Origin: Sclerotiophoma versabilis
Taxonomy: Eukaryota > Ascomycota > Dothideomycetes > Pleosporales > Didymellaceae
Direction of reading: 5' to 3'
Assembly (NCBI GenBank): GCA_012274445.1
Contig: JAAROD010000076.1
Span: 806,001-870,000 of the forward strand
Length of the DNA stretch: 64,000 bases
Shown here piece after piece: positions 22,802 through 34,037 of the stretch. A program made the position numbers and the translations under genes. The notes beneath the pieces are model-generated. The model was not told where the DNA came from. It made no database searches and saw only the letters and a list, made by a program, of their open reading frames with translations. Every line of letters begins with the position of its first letter. The first letter of the stretch is position 1.

Positions 22802-25611
22802 ATGGCAACGGACGACAACGCAATCGTGCAAAACTACGAGTATCGGGCCTTACGACCTGGGTCGAACAGCATCCGGCTTCTACAGATCCAACCGGGGACA
22901 GGTGACGATCGCATTGCTTGCCAGGTGTTCCAGTATACACTACGGAATGAGCAGGCTTCTGGCCTCTATGAGGCCTTATCGTACTTCTGGGGCGCTTCGG
23001 ACAACAGCCACAAGATCCTTGTCAAAGATGCCGAGGACTCTGCGTATCGTCATTTTGTTGTCACGAACAACTTGTATACTGCGCTTTGCAGATTGAGAGA
23101 CCCGGATCTTCCGCGCACATTCTGGATTGACGCTATCTGTATCAACCAGGATGATATCGAGGAGCGTGCTTCCCAAGTTCGGATTATGGCTAAGATCTAT
23201 GCCTACGCGCTCAGTGTTAGTGTTTGGCTTGGCGAAGAGGAGGATGGTAGCTCTTCGGTATTAGACATGTGTCGTAATCTTGTTGCTGAAGGGCAATTCT
23301 ACTCAAGTGAGTGGCTTCAAGTTAGGTCAGATCATGTGGACGAGACGGAAGAGGCTCTGGTACTCTTTCTCGCCCGCCCTTGGTTTCGACGAGTTTGGGT
23401 GAGTCTAAAACACACGTATCACAAAGCTTCAGTAATCATGGTCTCAACTTCACACAGGTGGTACAGGAAGTAGCCGTTGCCAAGGTCGTGTCGGTCCTCT
23501 GTGGGAACGACGAACTCTCGGGTGCCATATTTGCTATCGGTCTACAGTTAGCGTTGGGCATGGTCAACAATCAATACGAAGAACAAGAAGAGATCCCACC
23601 GGTTCTCAGGTTCATGGACAAAAGCAGCGCATCGTTCCAGGTGCTTCGAAAGTTAGCGCACATGGATCTGAATGCTGCCGTGCCGTCTTTTGAAGTCTTG
23701 CCGCTTGGGGAACTCCTAGAGATGTTCAGATACTATGATGCGACCGACCGGCGCGATAAGGTATACGCTCTATTGGGACTGAGCGCCGATAATCATCTTT
23801 CTCCAGACCTGCGACCAGACTACACAAGGAGCTGGTCAGGTCTGTTCGAAGACGTTATTAAACACGTAATCGGACCTGCAGCTGACGTTGTGGTCTGTGA
23901 TGAATTAGGGAAGGCCGTCATCACCATCTCAGGGTGTCTGCTCGGAACCGTGCTAACAGACTTTTCTGTTCGCGCAGACGAAATCACCGTTGTGTCACCA
24001 GTCACCTGTGCAGCCCGTTGGCCAGGCTTCATCTGGAGAGCCACATGGGCCATCCCCGGGCACGCAGACAATGTCCGGAACGGCGATATCCTGTGCCTTT
24101 TAGACGGAGCGCGTCAGCCGAGCCTGCTTCGCCTGTGCGAGGATCATTACGACATTATCATCATATCCCTTCCGCCGCCGAAGGTAGTGATATTAGATTC
24201 TTTTCCCCGTCTTCCAGGTTATGATGAGCTTATCCAGTGGGAAAACATAATAGCCAAGTTGCCAAAAGCTTCAAGAAAACTCGTACTGGTCTGGGACTGG
24301 GTTACGGACCGCCAACAAGACTCCCAGAATCACGGGGCACTCTTCTCCGGAAAGCAGGATGGCTTACCTACTACCGTAGAGCGCACTTTCAATACTGCAA
24401 GAATACTGGACGATCTTGGTGATCATGCAGCTTTGCTGGCGCTGTTGAGATCCTATTCGTTCTCGGACGAGAGTAACGCGATGGAGAAACACATCATCCT
24501 GCTCCACCATGTTTGCACCTACTGGGAAGAATACATGATGCTGAAACATCACATCGTCGAACTCCACTGGTGCTATTGGATGCTTAGCGAGTTCCAGCCT
24601 TTGGGACCTATACTCCTCCCCCTTTGGTCAGCGGAATTATGTTACAATTACGATCTCCTGGAAATCGTTGCTCTGTTCGAAGCAGCCGCCGAACCACTGC
24701 AGCAAATCACAGGGGGCTATAAACCCGGTCGGTGGTCTTTCGACGAAGGCCGCCTCTCAAAGCTCCTACGCATAGTATCCCCATCATACGCAGCACCCAT
24801 GAAGATCAGTGTGTATCCTGGCCGCAATGTCAAAATCTGCCCTTACAACGGACGCTACGTCATGAAAGCCTTTCTCGCCAACAAGCCACGTTTGCGCAAT
24901 CCCTCGGACGCTATGCTTCTGGACTTCCACCACGATGCCGTTTGTAGCAGATACCAGTTGATGCTCGCCATGGTCTCCGAGCACAGCGAGGCCGGCTTCG
25001 GGTGGCTTCCTGCATTCCATCTCGCAACCAGCGGGGCGACCAACGCCGAAGTCGACCACTATACCCTCGAATTCCTACTGACGGAAATCGCAGACAATCC
25101 CGTGTCTCTATTTCATTTCCTCCACAGCATCGGTGGTCTTTTGAAAACCAAACTCAGACCGATCAACTTCACTATGAATGCCCTGCAGAGGGTGATGGTC
25201 CTGCTTACCCATCACATTTCGAAGCCGGGGCTCTGCGAGCTGGAGATGTCGCTCTGGTTGAGTGGCTTGGGCAGGTTCAACTCCGTTCTGAGGCTATTGT
25301 ACACCTTGTTTGAGCGGCCTCCGATTGAATACACTGATCAGGGTAATGTGTTCGAGCGGGATAAGCGGGTTTCCACGATCCGGCATAGGTACTCAGTCGA
25401 CGTGTTGGCGAGATATGCGCGAGACTGTGTTCTATATGCTTTTGAGACGCATTGGTTGCGCTTGGCGCCCAGATCAAAACGCGGGAAACGAGCAAGGGCG
25501 CGGCTGTCGTTCCGGGTTCCGATGCCAGAGGACAGCAGAGAAAGGCCGAATCGTGGTACTCTTGATGTTCGTTGGTCTTCTACTGGTTCTTCTTCGTCTT
25601 CTTCTGCTTGA
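22802..25611 (+). CDS. HET-domain (heterokaryon incompatibility) protein
   Basis: This is a large HET-domain protein of the fungal allorecognition/cell-death superfamily. Exons are 22802..23398 and 23458..25611 (916 aa). The intron has a GTGAGT donor and a CACACAG acceptor, and its removal restores RPWFRRVW/VVQEVA, a hallmark HET block. Other HET motifs are YEALSYFWG near residue 57, FWIDAICINQDD near 115 and VWLGEE. A second conserved block, YDATDRRDKVYALLGLS, follows at about 310. The remaining 500 residues show no repeat, NACHT or ankyrin domain that I can recognise. Such genes are numerous and polymorphic in Pezizomycotina, and whether this one acts in incompatibility is unknown. Confidence 0.9.
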
Positions 25612-25845
25612 TGGAAATCTGAGCAAGATCCATGTCGACCCTCCGGTGCAAAATCTGGCCTTGCAAGCGATCAGAGAAACAGATAATCACATCATTGTTC
25701 TTGTGTGAGCTTGAGCTTTTCTGGGGGTTTATTCCGAACGTAGACATTGAATTCGTCTGAAGACGATAAAACATATCAACGCCCGACGCCCTACAACGAC
25801 GAAAGCTACTGCGTTCAGCCATCCGGTTACCTCACAACTTCCATC

Positions 25846-27066
25846 CTAAGCTTTCGTCACCTCGTCTTGCCCCTGTCCCTCTTCTGGAATCTCCACCCCC
25901 AGCGCCCGGTAAACCTCCCAAATATACAACTTCGCATTCCCACTCCCCAACCCCGCATTCCCCATCTTGTTCATCATATACGTTATCGTCAGTCCGCGCC
26001 CCACGTCGCAAATCACCATGCTCCCACCCCATCCGCCCCAGAAGCAGATCTTACCTTCTGGCAACCAGTATCCTGCACCGCCGGGACCGACGCCATTGAG
26101 GCCGTATCCGATGCCGAACCGAGTCTCAGCGCTGATGACGAGGTCAGGACCGAGGGTCTGTTGGTTAAAGATGAGATCAACGGTCGATGGCTTCAAAAGC
26201 GTGGTCGAACCAATGGTGCCGTTACAGCTGATGAAAGCGAGGAGGCGTGCGATACCGCGCGCGTTCGTATGGCCATTTGCTGCTGCCACCACGGCGGTCC
26301 GCCAGAAGTCCTGGTTGGCGACGTTGGCGTTCATCATCGGGTTGAACAGCGTTTTTGCGAAGATGCTGTTCATGCCCACGCCTGCTGTGCCGGTGGGAGT
26401 TTCAGGCTTCCAGTCCGCGGGCGGTGCGGGAGGAGGGATGATCTCTGCGATGCGGTGATAGTCATCCTTGGTGGCGCCGAATTGGAAGTCTGCACCCAGT
26501 GGGCTGGCAAGCTCATCCGCGACGAATTCGGCGATGGGCTTGCCGGTAACGCGGAGAATCAGTTCGCCAATTAGGTGACCCATGGTCAGGCTGTGGTAGC
26601 CCGACGCTGTACCAGGTGTCCACCATGGTGCTTGGTTCGCGAGACGGGCGGTTGAGGTTGGGATGTCGCAGGCTTCTTGAATGGAGATGGGTCCTTCCCA
26701 ACCTGAGACGCCAGAGGAGTGGGAGAGCAGGTGCCGGACCTCGATGTCTTGTTTTCCATTAACACCGAATTCGGGCCAGTACTTCGATACTTTCTCGAAA
26801 GGGTCGAGTAGTCCGCGATCGACCAGTAGAAGTGCAGCGAGACTGACAACGGTCTTTGAGGAGGACCACACGTTTGTGATGGTGTTCTCCTCCCATGGCT
26901 TGGTTTTGGCTGCGTCCGCGTAGCCGCCCCAGACGTCGACAACGTTCTTTCCATCGATATTGACGACTATAGAAGCTCCTAACTCGTCATCTGTATCGAT
27001 CTTCGACTGAAGCAAGTCCTTTACGACTGCAAAGCGGGAGTCGCAGATGCCGGTGACTTTGGCCAT
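25846..27066 (-). CDS. Serine beta-lactamase-fold hydrolase (class C / esterase type)
   Basis: This is a single-exon gene (406 aa) for a serine hydrolase of the beta-lactamase/penicillin-binding-protein fold. In fungi these are usually esterases, lactonases or transesterases rather than antibiotic-degrading enzymes. The nucleophile motif is S-x-x-K in VWSSSKTV (Ser68, Lys71). The second catalytic tyrosine is probably in SGYHSLTMGHL. ICFWGGWGGS near the C-terminus occupies the place of the KTG/HxG motif. The first in-frame ATG is at 27066; the open frame begins earlier, at a TTG. No signal peptide is visible, which suggests a cytosolic enzyme. The substrate cannot be inferred. It converges on the HET gene with 234 bp between the stops. 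Confidence 0.9.
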   Translation of the reverse strand: MAKVTGICDSRFAVVKDLLQSKIDTDDELGASIVVNIDGKNVVDVWGGYADAAKTKPWEENTITNVWSSSKTVVSLAALLLVDRGLLDPFEKVSKYWPEFGVNGKQDIEVRHLLSHSSGVSGWEGPISIQEACDIPTSTARLANQAPWWTPGTASGYHSLTMGHLIGELILRVTGKPIAEFVADELASPLGADFQFGATKDDYHRIAEIIPPPAPPADWKPETPTGTAGVGMNSIFAKTLFNPMMNANVANQDFWRTAVVAAANGHTNARGIARLLAFISCNGTIGSTTLLKPSTVDLIFNQQTLGPDLVISAETRFGIGYGLNGVGPGGAGYWLPEGKICFWGGWGGSMVICDVGRGLTITYMMNKMGNAGLGSGNAKLYIWEVYRALGVEIPEEGQGQDEVTKA

Positions 27067-27730
27067 GGTTGTAATCAAGTTGGAACTGATAAGAAGGTCA
27101 AGCCGGCGGTGTCCTCTTCATGCAGCAAACCTTAGCTCTTTATACCTGAGGTACAAACATTGGTGCCTGGCAGGATGTTTCGACTTGATGTACGGTGCTT
27201 AAGCGATCACGTGGAGTCGGCCGAAATGTGGATCGCTTGGGAGTATCTGACCAATGTCAGTGCGCTGTTCGACGGTGGGGCTGCGACAACATGTGAGCGG
27301 CTCGCGGTTGCAGGGTCAGGCAAGCAGCCCCAATGAAGACTGTTATCTCGTAGGTCAAGCGTTAGTGCATTTCACGGGAGTCGAGCTCCATTAGACAACA
27401 ATAGGGTCGGTGTAAGGTGCACAAAGATGAAAAGCCGGCCAAATATCAGCACTACTCATCATTTGTAGAGCATGACGGAGGCCTTAAAGCACCGACGGCG
27501 AACATTGCATTCTGTGAATCGCATGAGTCAATAGCTTCCGTACTGTATGCAAATAAGCAACTCTGCGTCTTGTGCAACTAGATTAGAGTTAGTACAACAT
27601 TGGAACCCTCCGGGTGTTGCTGAGCAGGAGATGGAAAACACATAAACGCTGAATACAGGAGGGCCGCCACACCCATATTGATACATAGTTCATCTGTACT
27701 TTCAAACGCACCGAAATCGTCTATGATGCT
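27067..27730. other. Intergenic, beta-lactamase-fold gene promoter and GH43 3' flank
   Basis: About 660 bp between two leftward genes. No open frame, repeat or RNA signature stands out. Confidence 0.5.
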
Positions 27731-29095
27731 TTACTTGAGAAACTTACTGATCAAGCCATTGCCTTCCTTCATCAGGTTCTTCAGTTCGTTCTTCATATGC
27801 GCACCGTCGCTTGCGTTTCCATGTCCACCGTGCGCATCTCCCTGGATGTACTGTCCTCCACCGCCACCAGCCCCTCCAGAATTCCCTTTGCCGCCGCATT
27901 GACCTCCGGGACATCCTTGAACGAAGTGGTTGATATCACTACAGCACCTTCCACATTCACCGTTTCCCATGAACGGTCCACCATGACCCCAACCAACGCG
28001 CATGACACGTACTTTCCTGCCTTCCCAGCCGGTTTTTGCGTCAGTTGCATGGAACACACCCCAGACTTCTGGGCCACCGGGGCCGTTGACAAGTACGAAG
28101 TTGCCATGACCAGGACCATACGGCGGACTATCATCACGACTGGCCTGGAGCAAAGGGTGGTTTGACTTGCACCAGGATTGTGGGTCGAGCGGGTGTCCTC
28201 CTGTCCAGTATAGCACATTCATCTTGTACTCATGAGTCCAGGAGCCGGCGCATGAGTACACGATGCCAATCCAACGTCCGTCAGGTGAGCTCAAGAACTG
28301 CGGTCCCTCGTTGATACCGCTGGTCCCAGAGAACTCAAACTGCAGATCCGGCGTACTGATACGGATGGGACGACCAGTACATTGCGTTGCTGAGGTCATT
28401 TGGATGATGTAGATCTCTTGCCGTGACTCGTTCTCATGGACACCCGGAGGCCAGCCCGAGTATACGAAGAACATGTTGCCGCTGAGGGTGACGACCGTAC
28501 CGTCAATAGCCCATTGGTCATCCGGAAGTCCACCAACACGTCCGAAGAACTTCCAGTCATCAGGAACTAGGGGCGACTGGTCTGCTGGTGGTCCCTCAAG
28601 AATGAACATGCGGTGGGATTTGTTGCCATGCTTCGGATCATCGGCTGCAAAGTACACATACCATCGGCCATGGATGGAGTGAAGTTCTGGTGCCCATACG
28701 TCCCCCGAGTATGGTTGGTCTTTTGGAGCCCACCTGGCGAAGTCAAATCAGTATATAGGAGTGCCAGGAGTGAATGATCTTTAGATCTGCCGTTCTTACA
28801 CTACTTACCAAATGATATCCTTCTTGCATCTCTTTTCGAAATCAAAAAGACTATCCGCTGACCAAATCTCGACTGAGCAGCCAGTAGTCCATGTCTGCGA
28901 GCATTAACACGAGCCTGCCCGTAAGCACTGCATCTGCCTTACCATGTAGTACGTGCCCTTATCCCAAAGCACGTATGGGTCGGCACAACTCTTCTCTGTA
29001 ATGGTCAAGATAGAGTCATTATACGGAGGCGCTTGCATGTGCATCTGTGAATGCACCTGCTGCTGCTGTTGTTGTTGCTGTCCTGGAAAAGCCAT
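27731..29095 (-). CDS. GH43-like five-bladed beta-propeller protein, apparently non-secreted
   Basis: This protein has the glycoside hydrolase family 43 fold (arabinanase/arabinofuranosidase/xylosidase type). Exons are 29095..28943, 28894..28809 and 28733..27731 (413 aa). Candidate catalytic residues are the aspartate in SCADPYVLWDKGTYY, the aspartate or glutamate in GDVWAPELH, and the glutamate in INEGPQFL. The domain continues through DGRWIGIVYSCAGSW and GPGHGNFV. The N-terminus begins with a run of eight glutamines and has no signal peptide, which is unusual for a wall-degrading enzyme. The C-terminal 75 residues form a cysteine- and glycine-rich tail (CGRCC, CPGGQCGGKG) outside the propeller. 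The fold call is good; activity is not assured. Confidence 0.82.
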
Positions 29096-30003
29096 GGTGC
29101 AGTGCCGCTCAATCCTCCTCTTGCCCTAGCGTACTACTTGATAGCCTACTGTGCTCGTTCACCCTGCTTGTATGCAATATTGAGAAAGCGTTGCTGGATG
29201 GTCTCGAGATGAAGTAAACAGTCCCCGACCCAAAGGCGCGATTGAAGCAAAGCGCGCAGGCCTGCGAGAAAGCATCTGGACCCACATATTCTGTCACATG
29301 AGGTGCGTAGCGTGACGTCATGCCGCGACGGGCTGCATATGAAGGGTGGTTGAAGAGCCGGTCCGTTTCATTTGGTCATTTGGCGTTGACGGTCATGAGG
29401 TGGAAAAGCCAAGTTGCGGCCGAGGTGGGTGAAGCGAATTCAGGTTTGCTGTGGCTAGTATGGTGGTCGCAAGGGGTGAGCGCCACGAATCCTGCAGGAG
29501 CGGTAAACCCACCAACTCGCAGAAGCGGCAATGAAGAAGTGTCGTGTAGGGGCGAACATGCTCGAATCAATCTTAAGATATAATTGTGTACATACAATGC
29601 CACCTAGCGAACCTGCTACGTGCCCGCTCGCATTGATTGATACCCTACTTAAACGTACAGTTGACCGATTGATCACACAAGCTCTCATCAGCGCATCTAA
29701 CGTCCGCTCCTGGCAACAAACGCTAACAATAAGCAAGGTGAGGTATAAACCATCCGTGATGTCGCATGCTCGCATGGTAGCGAGTCTAGGTATCCAACAT
29801 GAACAGGTTGCAGAAAACAGAGGAAGTGTGTAAAACAGAGGAAGTGTTTAAAACAGAGAAATGTTTAAAGCAGTTCCCATCAAATACTTGTGAACGCCGC
29901 GCCAAAACCAAATCAAGGATGTAGGTATAGTGTAAAGCAGGGAACTCAATCGTTACTTAGGTGCTTCTTAAAAGCGGTCATAGGCAAGAGTACGTTGCGC
30001 GGA
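29096..30003. other. Intergenic region with short direct repeats
   Basis: About 900 bp between the GH43 start and the SPA2 stop. The only structure seen is an imperfect direct repeat, listed separately. Confidence 0.5.
29814..29869. repeat. Imperfect 18-19 bp direct repeat, 3 copies
   Basis: AAAACAGAGGAAGTGT occurs twice and a diverged third copy (AAAACAGAGAAATGTTT) follows at once. The array is about 135 bp downstream of the SPA2 stop codon. Confidence 0.8.
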
Positions 30004-32996
30004 CTATATATCGGTCTTAAGGGTCTGCTCAGCAGTCAATTCGCCAGACTCGATACGATCAACACGAAGGACAAGCTCCTGTAGATTGTCAGAAGGGAGT
30101 CTTGGTACACAACAAAGATTCTCATACCTTCAGAGCTCTTGCCGTCTTGAAAGCAAGTGGAGGAACTTTGTCGCGTCCGCCATTGCGGATGTCGATATCT
30201 AGCATATCGCGCCTACAGTCATCAAGAACCTGAACAACGGGGATTGCATGTTTCTGCAAAGCAGGGTTGGAAAGCTGCTTCACAGCCTCGTAGGTGCGGT
30301 CTCCAGTGTCGTCGACTGCTCGGGAGATATCTTGTATGTAGTTATAGATTTGCTGCTCCTCGGCTGGTGTGGAGTCGGGACTGGAGCGAATGAGATTGAC
30401 TAGCGGCTGAATGCTTTGTACCAACAGGGCAGTTTGGTCTTCAAGGTAGTTCTAGGCAATTATTAGCTATGTCTGGATGAACCCTCTTTTTAACTCACTT
30501 TGAACTCCGTCATACCACTGTCTGCCTGACCGTTGATGCCATTCGAGCCTGAGCTTTCGCGACCATACCCACTGTAGGGCGAGCTATATGTGCTGTAGCC
30601 GGTTGCATTGCTGCCCTTGCTGCTCAATCCACGTTGGTGACCACGATCAGGGCCAACACCATTAGTATTGTTGCTGCTGCTGTTGTCTCTTACGTTGTTG
30701 TTGATGCTATTCGGCGTGAAAACACTGTAGCCACCAAAAACAGTTGGCTTGAGCGGCATAGGCATGTCATCAACTTCTTCGCGGTCTAGGCCATCGCGAT
30801 CCAACTCGTCGTCTGGCGTCGGTCGCACTTTGACGAGCTTGACGAGTTCGACTACGGCTGTAGAGAGGTGGCTTGCAGCAGCATCCAGAAGACTGACAGG
30901 CGATAGTCCGTTCGAGGAAGCATGATTCTTTGCTGCCGTGATTAGGTTGTTCGCGGTAGCACTGACACGCGACTTCAGCTTTGCTTGCTGTTTCTCCGGG
31001 CTCGCCATTATATCACCACTGATGCTGCTGGTAGGCGATTGCATCTGCGAGAGTGATGTGTTGTCGATCTCACCGGTGATTGCGCGCACACACTTGACCA
31101 CGTTGCGCATACTCTCGAGTGTCTGCTCAGGGTCCACCCTGCGTGCCTTTTGTAGGAGCTCATCAATACTGAGTTGGAAGTTGGTGACGTGAACATCTCT
31201 AACCAAGCCGTCTGGCGTTGAGAAGCTCGGGTTACGGCTGCAGTTGGCGATGTCTGGTGATGCGAGGCCAGACAGGCCAATAGACGATGCTTTCAGCGTT
31301 CGGAGCTGCGTCTTTGAGCGTGCGTATCGAGACTTCCATTCCTTGAGCTCTTCTTCTAGGCTTGACACTTGGCTCGTCAGCCGCTCCTCTTTCTCGACGG
31401 CAGCATCACTGCGTGCAGACAATTCGCGCATCTCTTGTAAGAAGGTAGAGGCATCTCTCCGAACTTCTTCTGCGACCTGTTGCTGCTCACTCAGCTCGCG
31501 CTCCAGCTGCTCGCAGCGTTGTCTCCATTCGTCGCTACCGCTGTTGTACGCTTGCTGTGGTGGGTTCGATTCAAGATCATCAATTTGCGCACGAAGGTTC
31601 CTTTGCTCTTCTTCATGGTGGTTGCGTATTTTGTCCAGCTCTAACCGCAGAGATGCGTTCAGGTTCTCTGCCTTTTCGACCTTGTCTTGGAGCGAGGACT
31701 GCAGCTCGTCCCATTCAGCGCGTTCTGACGCAGTGTTCTGTGTATGTGAGTAGGAGGCTTTTGCTCGAGTTGGAGCACACTTACGCTGTCTCTGCTGCCT
31801 TCGGCGTCCTTCAGCCTTTGCAGCTCCTCCTCTTTGTCCTGCAGTGAGCCTTCCAGGGCATTGGTCTTGCTCTGTAGCTCTGCGACCTGTTTCTGTAGTT
31901 CTGCAACCATTTTCTCCTGGGCCATGCTCATGCTCTTGGCGCTCTTGTTGGTCTGCCGTCGAGCAGCAGCAGCATCTTCCAAGTTGAAGGCATCGTCGTC
32001 GTCGTCGTCGGCAGCGCTGTCGTCGTCGTCTTCCACTAATGTGCCCTTGTTTGGCACGATGGTGTTCTGTTGGAACGTTTTTGGCAGCGGTCGGCCAAAC
32101 TCATTAGGCTGTGATCCTGGTGCGAGCCCTCCTGGGGGCCCCTGCATGCCTCGTGGGTCACCCTGTGGAGGCGGCCCTCTGTATCCGGGGCCTGGCGGTG
32201 GGCGATTGCCCATCCTGCTGTCCATGCTCCCGTTCGGTGTGCCTGCGCGGCTGGGAGGGCCTCTGTTGCTGATGCGGCTTGCTATGCTTGCTGCAGGACT
32301 CGCCGAGCGGGCGCCGTCAGCAGCGGTGAATCGCGGGAACCTCCGCTCCAGCTCATAGAAGACGTCGGTCGCGAGCTGGCGGAAGCGCTCGAGGGGCAGG
32401 GTAGACAGCTTCTGTCGTGCTTGGTTGCGTTTCGGGTGGAAGTTGTTCTTGGGAAGCAGATAGCGGGGGGTGTCGTTTCCTGGCGCGGCTGGACCTCCGC
32501 GCTTGCGTTCTTGCTCCCTCCGCAGGGACTCGTCGTAGACATCGGTGCTGAGCTCCTGGAACTGCACGCCCGACAGGCGCGTGAGCTTGTCCTTGGCTCT
32601 GCTGGGCCGGGGGTTGCCCTGCGCGTCGTTCAAGTAGGGGCCGAGGTAGATCTTGAGCACCCTGAAGTGCTCGGCCATGGTGTCCTCGAGGACCTGCATC
32701 CGCCGGCTGCCCATGCTGGCGTCGCTGCCGGCCAGGCTGGCGGCATACAGGCCGGTGCCGTCGCTGGAGCGGCCTACGGAGCTGGGCGGCGACGGGTTGC
32801 CGTTTCCTTGGGGGCGCATGCCATTGAGCATGCCTCCATCGGTGCTGCCGGCGCCGTACTGAGTCGCGCCGTAGGTGCTGGGCGGCAGGGTGGGCGAGTA
32901 TGGGTTCTCGCCCGCGAGGTTTGTGTAGCGGGTGATGGGGGACCACTCCTGGCTGTCGGTCGAGACGGGCGACAGCGTGCCATTGCGGGTGTTCAT
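30004..32996 (-). CDS. SPA2: Polarisome scaffold Spa2 (SHD/GIT-repeat protein)
   Basis: Spa2 is the polarisome scaffold at hyphal tips. It links MAP kinase signalling and the formin Bni1 to polarised growth. Exons are 32996..31785, 31737..30499, 30451..30128 and 30078..30004 (949 aa), separated by three introns of 47-49 bp. Two Spa2-homology (GIT) repeats near residues 135-220 are marked by LTRLSGVQFQELSTDVYDE and LPLERFRQLATDVFYELERR. A disordered Pro/Gly-rich segment and an acidic DDDDD stretch come next. A coiled coil follows at about 375-510 (QKQVAELQSKTNALEGSL, SLEEELKEWKSRYA). The C-terminal helical domain runs from about 530 to the end and includes ELLQKARRVDPEQTLESM. The last two small exons extend the conserved C-terminus. 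Confidence 0.93.
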
Positions 32997-33554
32997 GGTG
33001 CGTCTGTCGCGTTTCAGCGCGCGGGCTGCCGCTGTCGCTGCTAGCGTGCCTGGTGCGGATCGGAGGCCGGTGGTCGCAGAGTGCGAGCCTGCAGACGTCG
33101 CCAGAGGCTGCGGCGGCCGGGCAAGCGTGGGACGCGGGCGCGGTCGACGGCTGGGGCGGGCGCGCCTCGGCTTCTAGGCGCAGCTGGCGGCACGGCGGCG
33201 GTGCAGGAGCGACATCAAACAACAGCAGCGTGCACAGGGCTTGAGGAATGGCAGCGGCGAGGGAGAGCAGTGCCGGCGTGACACCCCGCAGCGCAGCAGC
33301 AGAGGGAGCAGTGGCAATGGGGCCTGCAGCGCGCGGTGCCGGGACTAGCAGGCTTTTGAGGGAATGCTCGACCCGCGTGCGCGCCTGTCCAAATGTCGGT
33401 GATGCCCCTTTCACCCTCTTGGCTGGGGAGCGTTGCTGGTCCTCGAAGCGCTAACTGCAGCTGGCCTGGAGCGGCGACGAATGGCACTGGCCCGCCCTGC
33501 GCCGCTGCATGCCACGAAAGCTCGCCATGTGGAGCGCTCTGGAGAGGGCCCGAG

Positions 33555-33640
33555 GGTGCGCGTAGTCTCATCAAAGGGTGCGCGTAGTGCTATCAGACGG
33601 TGCGCGCAGTGCCATCAGACGGTGTGCGTAGTGCCATCAG
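33555..33640. repeat. 22-bp minisatellite, 4 copies
   Basis: Four units start at 33555, 33577, 33599 and 33621, exactly 22 bp apart, and share a GGTGCGCGTAGTGCCATCAG-like core with a few substitutions each. The last unit is cut two bases short. Confidence 0.92.
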
Positions 33641-33930
33641 TCCAGCTTGCCTCGTCACGCCCGCTCCTGCCAACCCCTGCCAAACTGCTGTCCGCAAAAC
33701 GGGCAACTGCTTTACGAGGTACGGGTACGCAGACCCTTGTCAAGGGACGAGCTTGACGATCGAGACTCGCCCTGCCCACAGCAACACGCTCAGCCAGCGA
33801 TCCTTGCAGCTCGCAGTCGAGTCCGCATCGTTTCGCCCGCGCGGCATTCGAACGCACTCAATTCCATCAGGGTATATCATTATCAGGGTATACAACAATG
33901 TGACAAACCTTGGGCGAAACGGCCCTCGCG

Positions 33931-34002
33931 CTTGCCGTCTTCAACGCCCCTCGTGCTTGCCGTCTTCAACGCCCCTCGTGCTTGCCGTCTTCAACGCCCC
34001 TC
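33931..34002. repeat. 25-bp minisatellite, 3 copies
   Basis: Units begin at 33931, 33956 and 33981 with the core CTTGCCGTCTTCAACGCCCC. The array ends about 35 bp beyond the YNG2 stop codon, so it probably lies in its 3' UTR. Confidence 0.93.
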
Positions 34003-34037
34003 CCGCCCGCCGCACACGTCTGCAATGCGCCACTGCT

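Larger units (their letters stand above)
32997..34037. other. Intergenic, SPA2 promoter and YNG2 3' flank, with two minisatellites
   Basis: About 1 kb of GC-rich sequence between two leftward genes. Open frames here have compositional bias only. Two tandem arrays are listed separately. Confidence 0.5.

Noticed and set aside
32353..33414. 353-codon minus-strand frame overlapping the SPA2 start
   Set aside because: Pro/Arg/Ala-rich alternate frame over the SPA2 N-terminus and its GC-rich upstream; no recognisable domain.
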